In this document: one piece after another, positions 14,802 through 23,508 of the stretch | Position numbering within the stretch: the first letter of the stretch is position 1 | How the letters are laid out: each line of letters starts with the position of its first letter | Assembly (NCBI RefSeq): GCF_900111685.1 | Contig: NZ_FOHX01000008.1 | Span: 248,001-312,000, forward strand | Origin: Nonomuraea wenchangensis | GTDB taxonomy: Bacteria; Actinomycetota; Actinomycetes; Streptosporangiales; Streptosporangiaceae | DNA: 64,000 bases | Direction of reading: 5' to 3' | Translations under genes and position numbers: made by a program | Notes under the pieces: generated by a model | Told to the model about the DNA's origin: nothing | The model's input: only the letters and a program-made list of their open reading frames with translations | Database searches by the model: none

Positions 14802-14817
14802 AACAGAACTATCTGTT
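14802..14817. promoter_or_regulatory. Candidate MarR operator
   Basis: AACAGA (14802-14807) and TCTGTT (14812-14817) form a perfect 6-bp inverted repeat with a 4-bp spacer between the marR stop and the exporter start, embedded in an A/T-rich island. Size and position fit a MarR dimer site. Confidence 0.6.
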
Positions 14818-14851
14818 AAGGTCTCACCTGTCTACGAGACGGGAGAGACCT

Positions 14852-16312
14852 GTGCCGAACGTGCTCGACTCGCGTTGGACAGCCTTGGGAGTGCTGTCCG
14901 CGACGGGACTGATGACCATCCTCGACGGCAGCATCGTGACCGTGGCGATGCCTGCCATCCAGCACGACCTGGGCTTCTCGCCCGCCGGTCTGAGCTGGAT
15001 GGTCAACGCCTATCTGATCCCCTTCGGAGGGCTCCTGCTGCTGGCCGGGCGGCTCGGTGACCTGATCGGGCGGCGGGCGATGTTCCTGGCCGGGAACGCG
15101 ATCTTCACCGCCGCCTCCCTGCTGGCGGGCCTGGCCACCGGCCCCGGCGTGCTCATCGCGGCCCGTTTCCTTCAGGGCGTGGGCAGCGCGCTGGCCAGTG
15201 CCGTGGTGCTGGGCATCCTGGTGACGTTGTTCTCCGGGCCGGCCGAGCGCGGCAAGGCGATCGCGATCTTCAGTTTCACCGGGGCGGCCGGCGCGTCCAT
15301 CGGGCAGGTGCTGGGCGGGGTGCTCACCGACGGCCTGAGCTGGCCGTGGATCTTCCTCGTCAACGTGCCGATCGGCGTGGTCACCATGGCGCTCGCGCTG
15401 CGCGCCCTGCCCGCCGACCGGGGGGCGGGGCTGCGGGCCGGCGCGGACGTCCTCGGCGCCGTGCTGGTCACCTCCGGCCTGATGCTGGGCATCTACGCGG
15501 TGGTCAAGGTGGAGGAGCACGGCTGGCTGTCGGCCCACACGCTCGGCCTCGGCGCGCTCTCGCTGGCCCTGCTCGGCGCGTTCGTCGCGCGGCAGGCCAC
15601 GGCCCGTACGCCGCTCATGCCGCTGCGGATCCTGCGCTCGCGCAACGTCGTCGGGGCCAACCTCGCGCAGATGCTGGCCCTGTCCGGGATGTTCGCCTTC
15701 CAGGTGCTCGTCGCCCTCTACATGCAGCGGGTGCTCGGCTACGGGGCGCTGGAGACCGGGCTGGCGATGCTGCCGGCCGCGCTCGGCATCGGCTCGATCT
15801 CGCTGTTCGCCTCCGCCAGGCTCGCCGCCCGGTTCGGCGCCCGCGCCGTGCTGGTGACCGGGCTGGCGATGCTGGTGGCGGCGATGACGCTGCTGTCCCG
15901 GGTGCCGGCGGACGCCACGTACGCCGTCCACCTGCTGCCTCCCATGCTGCTGATCTCGGGCGGCGGCCTGGTGCTGCCCGCCCTGGCCACGCTCGGCATG
16001 TCCGGGGCGCGGGAGAGCGACGCGGGGCTCGCCTCCGGGCTGTTCAACACCACCCAGCAGGTGGGCATGGCGATCGGCGTCGCGGTGCTGTCCACGATGG
16101 CGGCCGGGCGCACCGGCGAGCTGCTGGCCGCGGGGACGTCGCAGGCGGCGGCGCTGACCGGCGGCTACCGGCTGGCGTTCGGCGTCGCGGCCGGGCTGCT
16201 GGTCACGGCCCTCGCGGTGGCGGTCACGGTCCTGCGCCGCCCCGCCCCGACGGAGACGGCGGAGCAGGGCGCTCCCGGCGGTCAGCCGGCGGCGAGCGCG
16301 GCGGCAAAGTAG
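14852..16312 (+). CDS. MFS drug exporter, DHA2 (14-TM) family
   Basis: 486 residues with 14 predicted helices. Motif A 'GRLGDLIGRRAMFLAG' and motif C-like 'GAAGASIGQVLGGVL' identify the DHA2/EmrB-QacA proton antiporter family. The N-terminus 'TILDGSIVTVAMPAIQHDLG' has the usual acidic residue in helix 1. GTG start with GGGAGAG upstream. Downstream of a MarR gene and its candidate operator. The 3' end overlaps the convergent esterase gene by 31 bp. Substrates unknown, likely hydrophobic cations or antibiotics. Confidence 0.92.
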   Translation: MPNVLDSRWTALGVLSATGLMTILDGSIVTVAMPAIQHDLGFSPAGLSWMVNAYLIPFGGLLLLAGRLGDLIGRRAMFLAGNAIFTAASLLAGLATGPGVLIAARFLQGVGSALASAVVLGILVTLFSGPAERGKAIAIFSFTGAAGASIGQVLGGVLTDGLSWPWIFLVNVPIGVVTMALALRALPADRGAGLRAGADVLGAVLVTSGLMLGIYAVVKVEEHGWLSAHTLGLGALSLALLGAFVARQATARTPLMPLRILRSRNVVGANLAQMLALSGMFAFQVLVALYMQRVLGYGALETGLAMLPAALGIGSISLFASARLAARFGARAVLVTGLAMLVAAMTLLSRVPADATYAVHLLPPMLLISGGGLVLPALATLGMSGARESDAGLASGLFNTTQQVGMAIGVAVLSTMAAGRTGELLAAGTSQAAALTGGYRLAFGVAAGLLVTALAVAVTVLRRPAPTETAEQGAPGGQPAASAAAK

Positions 16313-17223
16313 CCGAGCGAGGCGTCGACCTCGTCGAGGGCCGGGGTCCGGTTGAGGTGCCCGTGCGGCATGCCGCGCGCCAGGTAGGTGCTCACCGGCA
16401 CCCCGGCCTCACGCAGCTGGCGCTCCAGGAGCTCGCCCGAGGCACGCAGGTCGTCGTACTCCGACAGCAGGATGTGGGTGGCGGGCAGGCCGTCGAGGCG
16501 GGCCGCGCCGGGCAGCGCGTCGGGCGGGACGTCGCTGATCCGGCCCACGTAGGCGCGGACCATCCGCTCGACGTCGGCGGGGTGGAAGCGTGTGAACGGC
16601 GGCAGCTCGCGCATCTCGGCGGCCAGATCGTCGTCCAGGGCCGGGTTCGGGTAGTGCGCGAACGGATAGGCGAGAAGCAGCAGGTCGGCGGCCCTTCCTC
16701 CCCCGCCGGCGGCGCGGTCGCGGGCGCGCAGGGCGGTGGCCACGACGAGCGCCGCGCCCGCGCTGGCCCCGCCCAGCCCGGCGGGCACCCCCGGCGCGGC
16801 CTCGCCGGTCAGCCACCGCCAGGCCGCGTCGACGTCGTCGATCGGCACCGGGTGGCGCACGCCGTCCCGTGCCGGCCGGTAGCCGACCGAGACGACGAAC
16901 GCGCCGCTGCGCGCGGCCAGCTCGGCGCTCACCACGCGGGCCTCCGGCTTGTCCAGGTCGCCGAGGACGAACCCGCCCCCGTGCGCCCACAGCAGGGCCC
17001 TGGCGGGGGTGCCGGTCGTGCGGTAGGTCCGGACGGGGATCAGGCCGTGCGGCCCTTCGATGGTGACGTCCTCGGCGGTGACGCCGGCCGGCATCGACCA
17101 CTCGGCCGGGTCGCGGACGTACTCGGCGAACAGGCGCTGCGCCTCCGGGTCCGTGGCCAGGTCCTCGCGGGTCACGCCGCGCAGCGGCGCCAGCTTCCTG
17201 GCGAGCTCGGGGTGGAACGGCAT
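16282..17223 (-). CDS. Alpha/beta hydrolase, HSL-type esterase/lipase
   Basis: 313 residues of the hormone-sensitive-lipase family: oxyanion motif 'HGGGFVLGD', nucleophile elbow 'GGASAG', acid in 'LSEYDDLRASGE', and terminal catalytic His in 'GMPHGHLN'. A cap helix domain precedes it. Probably a cytosolic carboxylesterase for short-chain esters. Its start lies 66 bp from a DosR-like box in the divergent intergenic region, so it may share that control. Confidence 0.92.
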   Translation of the reverse strand: MPFHPELARKLAPLRGVTREDLATDPEAQRLFAEYVRDPAEWSMPAGVTAEDVTIEGPHGLIPVRTYRTTGTPARALLWAHGGGFVLGDLDKPEARVVSAELAARSGAFVVSVGYRPARDGVRHPVPIDDVDAAWRWLTGEAAPGVPAGLGGASAGAALVVATALRARDRAAGGGGRAADLLLLAYPFAHYPNPALDDDLAAEMRELPPFTRFHPADVERMVRAYVGRISDVPPDALPGAARLDGLPATHILLSEYDDLRASGELLERQLREAGVPVSTYLARGMPHGHLNRTPALDEVDASLGYFAAALAAG

Positions 17224-17288
17224 GGCCTCTCTTCTATCGCGCCCGCCCGGACCAGGCGCGGGCGGGGTGAGCCGGAACGTACCAACAA

Positions 17289-17302
17289 GGGACTTTGGTC
17301 CC
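17289..17302. promoter_or_regulatory. DosR/DevR-box-like palindrome
   Basis: GGGACTTTGGTCCC: perfect 5-bp arms GGGAC / GTCCC with a 4-bp spacer beginning TTT, the core of the DosR (DevR) hypoxia box. Located in the intergenic region between the esterase (divergent) and the flavin-binding-type protein, 36 bp before the latter's GTG. Confidence 0.65.
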
Positions 17303-17338
17303 TACCGGCGGCGGGCCCGGCTGCAGGAAGGTGACGGG

Positions 17339-17764
17339 GTGCCGTACCGATCCACCCAGCCAAGACCTGTCAGCCACCCGCTGTCCCGCCAGGAGGGCCT
17401 GCGCCTGCTCGGCAACGTGACCTTCGGCAGGCTCGTGTTCATCAGCCGCGCCCTGCCGGGCATCCGGCTGGTCAGCCACGTCATGGACGGCGAGGACGTG
17501 CTCGTCGGCCTGCCGGAGGACTGCGCGGTCGTCTCGCTGCTCTCCCAGGTCGCGCCGGTCGTCTACGAGGCGGACGCGCTGGACACGGCGACCCGCCACG
17601 GATGGAGCATCGTGCTGACCGGCCGCGCCGGGCTGGTGGAGAGCGACGAGGAGATCGCCCGCGCCCTGCGCCTGCTGCGGCCGTGGCCGGGCGAGGAGAT
17701 CGGGGTGGTCGTCCGGATCCATCCCGAGCTGGTCACCGGCACCCGCATCGACGACGGCCCCTGA
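17339..17764 (+). CDS. Pyridoxamine 5'-phosphate oxidase-like (FMN-binding split barrel) protein
   Basis: 141 residues with the pattern of the actinobacterial PPOX-like/nitroreductase-related group: 'LSRQEGLRLLGNVTFGRLVF', a central 'VVSLLSQVAPVVYEADALDT', 'GWSIVLTGRAGLV' and C-terminal 'GVVVRIHPELVTGTRI'. Family members bind FMN or F420 as homodimers; several belong to the dormancy (DosR) regulon in mycobacteria. The GTG start is supported by a GGAAGG site and by the DosR-like box just upstream. Specific reaction unknown. Confidence 0.85.
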   Translation: MPYRSTQPRPVSHPLSRQEGLRLLGNVTFGRLVFISRALPGIRLVSHVMDGEDVLVGLPEDCAVVSLLSQVAPVVYEADALDTATRHGWSIVLTGRAGLVESDEEIARALRLLRPWPGEEIGVVVRIHPELVTGTRIDDGP

Positions 17765-17807
17765 CGGGACGATCCCCGGGCGGAGGCGGTGGGCCTAGGG
17801 TGTGCGC

Positions 17808-18347
17808 ATGAACATCTGCGTCTTCCTCTCCGCCGCCGACCTCGCCGACACCTACACGCGTCCCGCCCGGGAGTTCGCCGAGCTGATCGGCAAGGGCGGC
17901 CACACGTTGGTGTGGGGCGGCTCGGACGCCGGGCTGATGAAGGTGGTCGCGGACGGGGTGCACGCCTCCGGCGGGCGGCTGATGGGCGTGTCGGTGCACT
18001 TCCTCGCGCACAAGGCACGCCAGGGCGTGGACGACATGGTGATCGCCGCCGACCTGGCCGAACGCAAGAGGCTGCTGCTGGAGAAGGCCGACGCGGTGGT
18101 CATCATGGTGGGCGGCACCGGGACGCTGGACGAGGCGACCGAGATCCTGGAGCTGAAGAAGCACGGCCACACCGACAAGCCGGTCGTGCTGCTGAACACG
18201 GCCGGCTTCTACGACGGGCTGAAGCAGCAGTTCCAGCGCATGGAGGACGAGGGTTTCCTGCCGCGCCCGCTCACCGAGCTGATGTTCTTCGCCGAGGAGC
18301 CGGTCGGCGCGATGGCCTACCTGGAGGAGAACTTCGGCGTGCAGTGA
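17808..18347 (+). CDS. LOG family protein (TIGR00730-like nucleotide hydrolase)
   Basis: 179 residues with a Rossmann fold: 'GGHTLVWGGSDAGLMKVVADGV' and the family signature 'GGTGTLDEATEI' (GGxGTxxE), plus 'ERKRLLLEKADAVVIM'. LOG proteins remove ribose 5-phosphate from cytokinin nucleotides or AMP-like nucleotides. No cytokinin-pathway gene is nearby, so the physiological substrate is open. Confidence 0.9.
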   Translation: MNICVFLSAADLADTYTRPAREFAELIGKGGHTLVWGGSDAGLMKVVADGVHASGGRLMGVSVHFLAHKARQGVDDMVIAADLAERKRLLLEKADAVVIMVGGTGTLDEATEILELKKHGHTDKPVVLLNTAGFYDGLKQQFQRMEDEGFLPRPLTELMFFAEEPVGAMAYLEENFGVQ

Positions 18348-18363
18348 GCGGGCCGCGAGGGGT

Positions 18364-19260
18364 TCAGCCGAGGAGTGCCAGCTCCTCGGCGGACAGCCGC
18401 AGCGCTCCTGCGGCGACGTTCTCGGCCAGGTGGCCCGGGTCGCCGGTGCCCGGGATGGCGAGGACGTGCGGGCCCTGCGCGAGCGTCCAGGCGAGCCTGA
18501 CCTGCGCCGGCGTCGCCCCGCGCGCCCGCGCGACGGCGAGCACCCGCTCGTCCTCGGCCGCCCCCGCGCCCGCCTCCCGGCCGGCGCCGGCGATGGCGAA
18601 GAACGGCACGTACGCGATGCCCTGCTCGCCGCACGCGCGCAGCAGCTCCCGCTCGGCGGCCGGGGCGCCGATGCCAAAGGCGTTCTGGACGCACGCGACG
18701 GGCGCGACGGCGCGGGCCTCGGCCAGGTGCGCGGCGGTGGCGTTGGAGAGCCCGAGATGCCGGACGAGCCCGGCCTCGCGCAGCTCGGCGAGGGCGCCGA
18801 AGTGCTCGGCGAGCGGCGCGTCCCTGCGGCTCGGCGGGACGCGCAGGTTCACCAGGTCGAGATGGTCGCGGCCGAGCCGGCGCAGGTTCTCCTCGACCTG
18901 GCCGCGAAGCTGCTCGGGCCGGGCCCACCACCACTCCCCCGACGGGTCGCGGCCCGGCCAGACCTTCGTGGCGATCACCAGGCCGTCCGGGTACGGGGCG
19001 AGCGCCCGGTTGATCAGCTCGTTGGCCGAGAGGAGGGGCGAGAAGTAGAAGGCGGCGGTGTCGATGTGGTTCACACCGAGCTCGACCGCGCGGCGCAGCA
19101 CGGCGATCGAGCGCTCGCGGAGTACGGCCGCCGTCGGGCCGTCCTGCCGGGAGCCGAAGGCGGCGCGGCCGGTCAGGCGCATCGCGCCGAACCCGATCCG
19201 GTTGACGGGCAGCTCGCCGCCGAGCCGCCACATTCCTGCGGTGTTCTGCTGAGTGGACAT
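18364..19260 (-). CDS. Aldo/keto reductase
   Basis: 298 residues, TIM-barrel NADPH-dependent oxidoreductase. The catalytic tetrad is partly visible: D67 ('HIDTAAFY'), Y72, K99 ('ATKVWPG'), and the NADPH-binding C-terminal region 'VLAIPGTGDPGHLAENV'. The usual catalytic His in the HxxW-like segment is replaced around 'NLRVPPS', as happens in several AKR subgroups. Reduces aldehydes or ketones; substrate unknown. Stands alone, transcribed toward the LOG gene. Confidence 0.9.
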   Translation of the reverse strand: MSTQQNTAGMWRLGGELPVNRIGFGAMRLTGRAAFGSRQDGPTAAVLRERSIAVLRRAVELGVNHIDTAAFYFSPLLSANELINRALAPYPDGLVIATKVWPGRDPSGEWWWARPEQLRGQVEENLRRLGRDHLDLVNLRVPPSRRDAPLAEHFGALAELREAGLVRHLGLSNATAAHLAEARAVAPVACVQNAFGIGAPAAERELLRACGEQGIAYVPFFAIAGAGREAGAGAAEDERVLAVARARGATPAQVRLAWTLAQGPHVLAIPGTGDPGHLAENVAAGALRLSAEELALLG

Positions 19261-19411
19261 GAAAAAAGCCTCCCCGGGCGGCGGAGACGACTCCGGCCGG
19301 AAAGGCTCGACGTGTTCTGATCATTGTAGCAGGGTCCGTGGAACGGGGTGGAACGTGCTGGAACGCCCAGCGGGAGTAGAGCAACCGCTAATCGACGGGG
19401 GAACCACCACC

Positions 19412-19798
19412 ATGCACAGGACCATCCGCATCGCCGCGGCGATCTCGGCCGCGGCGATGGTCGCCGTGTCGGCGGCGACCGCACCGGCTCAGGCGGCCGG
19501 GCCGCTCGTGCTGTTCCAGGACAGCGGCTTCGCCGGCACCTCCTGGTCGTTCACGGCGACCAACGGCAACATCTCGGGCTCCGGGGGCGACCGGGTGAGC
19601 TCCATCGTCAACCAGGACGTCAACGCCTGGGTCGTCTACCAGCACGACACCTACCGCGGCCGGTCGTACTGCGTCCTGCCGGGACAGAGCCTGTACGACC
19701 TGCACGAGCAGCAGTGGCAGTTCGGCGACGCCATCTCGTCCGTACGCCGCCGCCCGGACGGGACCTGCCACGACAACCCGATGTTCCTGTCCCCCTGA
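19412..19798 (+). CDS. Secreted peptidase inhibitor I36 / beta-gamma-crystallin-like protein
   Basis: 128 residues: signal peptide to about residue 30 ('AAISAAAMVAVSAATAPAQAA'), then a Greek-key segment ('LVLFQDSGFAGTSWSF', 'RVSSIVNQDVNAWVVYQHDTYRGRSYCVLPG') typical of the SMPI-like inhibitor family I36 in streptomycetes. Two Cys may pair. Likely an extracellular protease inhibitor or a small structural crystallin-like protein. Confidence 0.8.
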   Translation: MHRTIRIAAAISAAAMVAVSAATAPAQAAGPLVLFQDSGFAGTSWSFTATNGNISGSGGDRVSSIVNQDVNAWVVYQHDTYRGRSYCVLPGQSLYDLHEQQWQFGDAISSVRRRPDGTCHDNPMFLSP

Positions 19799-19804
19799 CG
19801 GGGG

Positions 19805-20560
19805 TCAGGCGGCCAGCCGTTCGACGGCGAAGGCCGTGAGGAACCCCGCGGTGGTGATGAGGCCGGTCAGCAGATGAGCGTCCTCGAACGCCTCGGGGAT
19901 CATCGTGTCGGCGACCATCGCGAGGATGGCCCCGGCCGCCACGCCCATGATCGCGGCGACGGCGGCCGGGGAGGCCGACTCCAGCCCGAGGTTGCCGAGC
20001 ATCGCGGCCAGCCCGCTGGCCAGGGCGATGCCGCCCCAGATGCCGAAGACGTAGCCGGCGCCGCGGCCGGCCCGCTTCATGCCGGCGGCGCTGGACAGGC
20101 CCTCGGGGACGTTCGAGATGAAGACGGCGGCGACCACGGCGAGGCCGACATCGCCGCCGCCGAGCAGCGACAGGCCGAGCACCACGGACTCGGGCACCCC
20201 GTCGAGCAGGGCGCCGACGGCGATCGCCGCGCCACTGCCCTGGACGCCGGCCTCGCTCGGCTGCTGATCGCCGGAGCGTTTGCGGTGGCGGGCGCCGTGC
20301 CGGGCGAGCAGCGCGTTGGCGGCCACGTACGCGCAGGCGCCGCCGATGAAGCCCGCCGCGGTAGGGCCGAGCCCGCCGGTGCGTTCGGCCTCGTCCAGCA
20401 GCTCGAACGACAGCGCGGCGATGAGCACGCCGGCGCCGAAGGCCATGATCGCGGCGATCGCGCGCGGCGGGACGCGCCGGAACCAGGCGACCGCGGCCCC
20501 GATGAGCAGCGCGCCTCCGGCGAGGGCACCCCAGAGTCCCGCCTCCAGCCATCCGGGCAT
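19805..20560 (-). CDS. ZIP-family metal transporter
   Basis: 251 residues from the ATG at 20560, which has GGAGGT 6 nt upstream, and about eight membrane helices. Conserved ZIP metal-site helices are visible as 'GALLDGVPESVVLG' and 'FISNVPEGLSSAAGM', with Pro-Glu pairs but Asp replacing the usual His in the first. A His-rich cytosolic loop ('RHGARHRKRSGDQQ') lies between helices 3 and 4. Probably moves zinc or related divalent cations. Confidence 0.85.
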   Translation of the reverse strand: MPGWLEAGLWGALAGGALLIGAAVAWFRRVPPRAIAAIMAFGAGVLIAALSFELLDEAERTGGLGPTAAGFIGGACAYVAANALLARHGARHRKRSGDQQPSEAGVQGSGAAIAVGALLDGVPESVVLGLSLLGGGDVGLAVVAAVFISNVPEGLSSAAGMKRAGRGAGYVFGIWGGIALASGLAAMLGNLGLESASPAAVAAIMGVAAGAILAMVADTMIPEAFEDAHLLTGLITTAGFLTAFAVERLAA

Positions 20561-20692
20561 CACCGCACCTCCGTAACGCCGACCCCACGATCTTCGCATC
20601 CGCGGACCTCGTCAGTGCCGCCCGCGAAGGGCTGGAGGCGGAGGCGGAGGGCAGGGATGAGGGGCAGGCGAGGGAACAGGCGAGGTGGGGAC

Positions 20693-22324
20693 ATGGGCGA
20701 GGCGGCGGCGGAGTGCGAGCGGGTGGCGCGGGAGGCGCTCGGGCTGGAGGAGCTGCGTCCGGGCCAGCTCGCCGCCATGACGGCGCTGGCGGAGGGCCGC
20801 GACACGCTCGCGGTGATGCCGACGGGCAGCGGCAAGTCGGCGATCTACCAGGTGCCTGCGCTGCTGCTGAAGGGCCCGACCCTGGTGGTGTCGCCGCTCA
20901 TCGCGCTGCAGCGCGACCAGGTGGAGGCGCTGCGCGAGCGGGACGAGGACGCCGCCAGCCTGGACGCCCGCACCTCGGCACGGGAGCGTACGGCCACGTT
21001 CGAGGCCCTGCGGGCGCGCGAGACGGAGTTCCTGTTCTGCGCGCCGGAGCAGCTCGCCCGGCCCGACGTGATCCGCGAGCTGAGGGCCGCCGCCCCGTCG
21101 CTCATGGTGGTGGACGAGGCCCACTGCGTGTCGTCGTGGGGGCACGACTTCCGCCCCGACTACCTGCGGCTCGGCTCGGTGGCCGAGGCCCTGGGCCGGC
21201 CGGTGATCGCCGCGCTCACCGCGACCGCCGCCCCTCCGGTGCGGGCGGAGATCATTGAGCGGCTGGGCATGCGTGACCCGCTGGAGCTCGTGCAGGGTTT
21301 CGACCGGCCGAACATCTGGCTGGAGGTGCGCCGGATGCTGGACGACCCGGCCCCGGAGATCGTCGCGGCGGTGGCGGAGCAGGAGCGGCCCGGGATCGTG
21401 TACACGACCACGCGCCGCCGCACCGGCGAGCTGAGCGGCCTGCTGAACGAGGCGGGCGTGCGGGCCGCCGCCTACCACGCGGGGATGCGCCGCCGGGAGC
21501 GGGACGAGGTGCACGACCGGTTCATGGACGGCGAGCTGGAGGTGGTGGTCGCGACGAACGCGTTCGGGATGGGCATCGACAAGCCGGACGTGCGGTTCGT
21601 CTTCCACGCCGAGGCGCCGGGGTCGCCGGACTCGTACTACCAGGAGATCGGCCGGGCGGGACGGGACGGCGAGCCGGCCGCCGCGGTGCTGTTCTACCGT
21701 CCGGAGGACCTGGGGCTGCAGCGCTACTTCACCGGCGGCGTGCCGGACGCCGGGACGCTGGCCGAGGTGGCCGCGGCGGTCGTGGCGGCCGGGCCGGGCG
21801 CCGGGCGCAAGGAGCTGCGCGAGCGCACGGGCCTGTCCCCGCGCCGTCTGACGGGCCTGCTCGACCTGCTGGAACGGGTGGGCGCGGCCCGGCTCGGCAC
21901 CCGGCGCGTGGATCCCGTGCCCGGCGCGCCCGAGCCGGCGGAGGCCGCGGCGCTGGCGCGGGAGCTGGCCGAGCGGCGGCGCGAGGTGGAGCGCACCCGC
22001 CTGGAGATGATGCGCCGCTACGCCGAGACCGAGGACTGCCGCCGCCGCTTCCTGCTCGGCTACTTCGGCGAGCACCTGCCGGAGCCGTGCGGCGACTGCG
22101 ACAACTGCCGGGCGGGAACGGCCGCGCGGCCCCCCGCGCCCGGCGGCGGCCCGTTCCCGCTGCACGCGCGGGTGGAGCACCGTACGTGGGGTCCGGGCCA
22201 GGTGATCCAGCGGGGTGAGGACCGGCTGACGGTGCTGTTCGAGGAGGCGGGCTACCGCGAGCTCCAGCTCGACGCGGTCCTGGAGCAGGACCTGCTGACG
22301 CGGGCGGACGGGGACGCGCCCTGA
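20693..22324 (+). CDS. recQ: RecQ-type ATP-dependent DNA helicase
   Basis: 543 residues, SF2 3'-5' helicase: Walker A 'MPTGSGKSA' (42-50), DEAH box (141-144) followed by the RecQ aromatic loop 'CVSSWGHDFRPDY', motif V/VI 'ATNAFGMGIDKPDVRFVFHAEAPGSPDSYYQEIGRAGRDG', and a RecQ zinc module with four Cys ('CRRRFLLGYFGE', 'CGDCDNC'). No HRDC domain; instead it ends in a ~60-residue 'VEHRTWGPGQVIQRGEDRLTVLF' segment like the short actinobacterial RecQ paralogues. Start chosen at the ATG 10 nt after an AGG-rich stretch; a longer in-frame extension is antisense to the ZIP gene. Confidence 0.93.
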   Translation: MGEAAAECERVAREALGLEELRPGQLAAMTALAEGRDTLAVMPTGSGKSAIYQVPALLLKGPTLVVSPLIALQRDQVEALRERDEDAASLDARTSARERTATFEALRARETEFLFCAPEQLARPDVIRELRAAAPSLMVVDEAHCVSSWGHDFRPDYLRLGSVAEALGRPVIAALTATAAPPVRAEIIERLGMRDPLELVQGFDRPNIWLEVRRMLDDPAPEIVAAVAEQERPGIVYTTTRRRTGELSGLLNEAGVRAAAYHAGMRRRERDEVHDRFMDGELEVVVATNAFGMGIDKPDVRFVFHAEAPGSPDSYYQEIGRAGRDGEPAAAVLFYRPEDLGLQRYFTGGVPDAGTLAEVAAAVVAAGPGAGRKELRERTGLSPRRLTGLLDLLERVGAARLGTRRVDPVPGAPEPAEAAALARELAERRREVERTRLEMMRRYAETEDCRRRFLLGYFGEHLPEPCGDCDNCRAGTAARPPAPGGGPFPLHARVEHRTWGPGQVIQRGEDRLTVLFEEAGYRELQLDAVLEQDLLTRADGDAP

Positions 22325-22345
22325 TTCCGGCGTCGCCGGGGCGGG

Positions 22346-23359
22346 TCAGGGGACGAGCACGAGCCGGACGGGGTCGCCCTCCTTGCGGGCCAGCCGGTCG
22401 AGGGCGGCCGGGGCCTCGGCGAGCGGCAGCAGGTCGCTGACGGAGGCGCTCAGGTCCAGCCGTCCCCGCCCGGCCAGCGTGACCAGGCGCTGGACGTCCT
22501 GCGGCGCGGAGCCGTAGTGGCCGCGCACCGACTGGCGGAAGTAGGCCAGGCCGATGTCGTTCGGGATGGCGATGGGCTGCCCGGCGAGGCCCACGACGAC
22601 GAGCCGGCCGGCCGGGCCGAGCACCGTCAGCGCCTGCTCGCGCACGGCGGGGACGCCGGCGAGGTCGAGGGCGACGTCCAGCCCGAACCCGTCGGTCAGG
22701 TCCATGACGGTGTCGCGCAGCTTCGGGTCGGCCGGGTCGAGCACGGCGTCGGCGCCGAGCGTGAGCGCCCGTTCGCGGGCGGCGGGAAGCGGGTCGATGG
22801 CGATCACCGGGGCGGCGCCGACCAGGCGCAGGAGCTGCACGGCGTGCGCGCCGAGCCCGCCCGCGCCCCACACGGCGGCGGCGTCGCCCGGCCGGGTGTC
22901 GGCGGTCGTGGTCACGGCGGCCCACGGCGTGGAGACGGCGTCGGGGATGACGCAAGCCTGCTCGAACGGCAGCCCGTCGGGGATCGGCACCACGGTCGTC
23001 GCGCTCGCCAGGGCGTACTCGGCGTAGCCGCCGTCGTAGTCCACGCCGCGGGTGAGCACGACGCCGCGCAGGTCCAGCTCCCCGGCCTGGAGCAGCACCC
23101 GCTGCCCGGCCGTCCAGGCGTCCACGCCCGCGCCGAGCGCGTCGATCACGCCCGCCACCTCGTGCCCGAGGGTGACCGTGTCGCCCTTGAGCCACGCGGG
23201 CCGCAGGGTGCCGTCCAGCAGGTGCACGTCGGACAGGCAGACCCCGGCGGCGCGGACCGCGATCCGGACCTGCCCGGGGCCGGGCTCAGGGACCGGGACG
23301 CGCTCCATGCGCAGCTCGTTGGTGGGCACGTGCAGCCGGGCGGCGAGCATGTCGGTCAC
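22346..23359 (-). CDS. Zinc-type alcohol dehydrogenase (MDR family)
   Basis: 337 residues from a GTG with GGAG 4 nt upstream. MDR features: 'GVCLSDVHLLDG' with catalytic Cys, 'GHEVAGVIDALG', and the nucleotide loop 'VWGAGGLGAHAVQLL'. The second half carries 'GFGLDVALDLAGVPAVREQALTVLGPAGRLVVVG'. The structural four-Cys zinc lobe of classic ADH is absent ('QAGELDLRGVVLTRG'), so it may bind only the catalytic zinc. NAD(P)-dependent alcohol/aldehyde interconversion; substrate unknown. Confidence 0.9.
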   Translation of the reverse strand: MTDMLAARLHVPTNELRMERVPVPEPGPGQVRIAVRAAGVCLSDVHLLDGTLRPAWLKGDTVTLGHEVAGVIDALGAGVDAWTAGQRVLLQAGELDLRGVVLTRGVDYDGGYAEYALASATTVVPIPDGLPFEQACVIPDAVSTPWAAVTTTADTRPGDAAAVWGAGGLGAHAVQLLRLVGAAPVIAIDPLPAARERALTLGADAVLDPADPKLRDTVMDLTDGFGLDVALDLAGVPAVREQALTVLGPAGRLVVVGLAGQPIAIPNDIGLAYFRQSVRGHYGSAPQDVQRLVTLAGRGRLDLSASVSDLLPLAEAPAALDRLARKEGDPVRLVLVP

Positions 23360-23508
23360 GGCGCTCCTTCTTCCCGCAGATCTCCCGCGGACCCGCCTCG
23401 GACTCCCACCGGGCTTCCCGCGGACTTCCATCGGACCCGGACGCGGCCGGACGCCGCTCCCAGGCGCGAGCATACGGCCCGCGCCCGCCGGTGCCGAGCG
23501 GGGGCGGA

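Noticed and set aside
23360..23508. Repeated CCCGCGGAC-like elements between the dehydrogenase and DUF2804 genes
   Set aside because: Two loose copies in GC-rich DNA; not enough to call an operator or repeat family.
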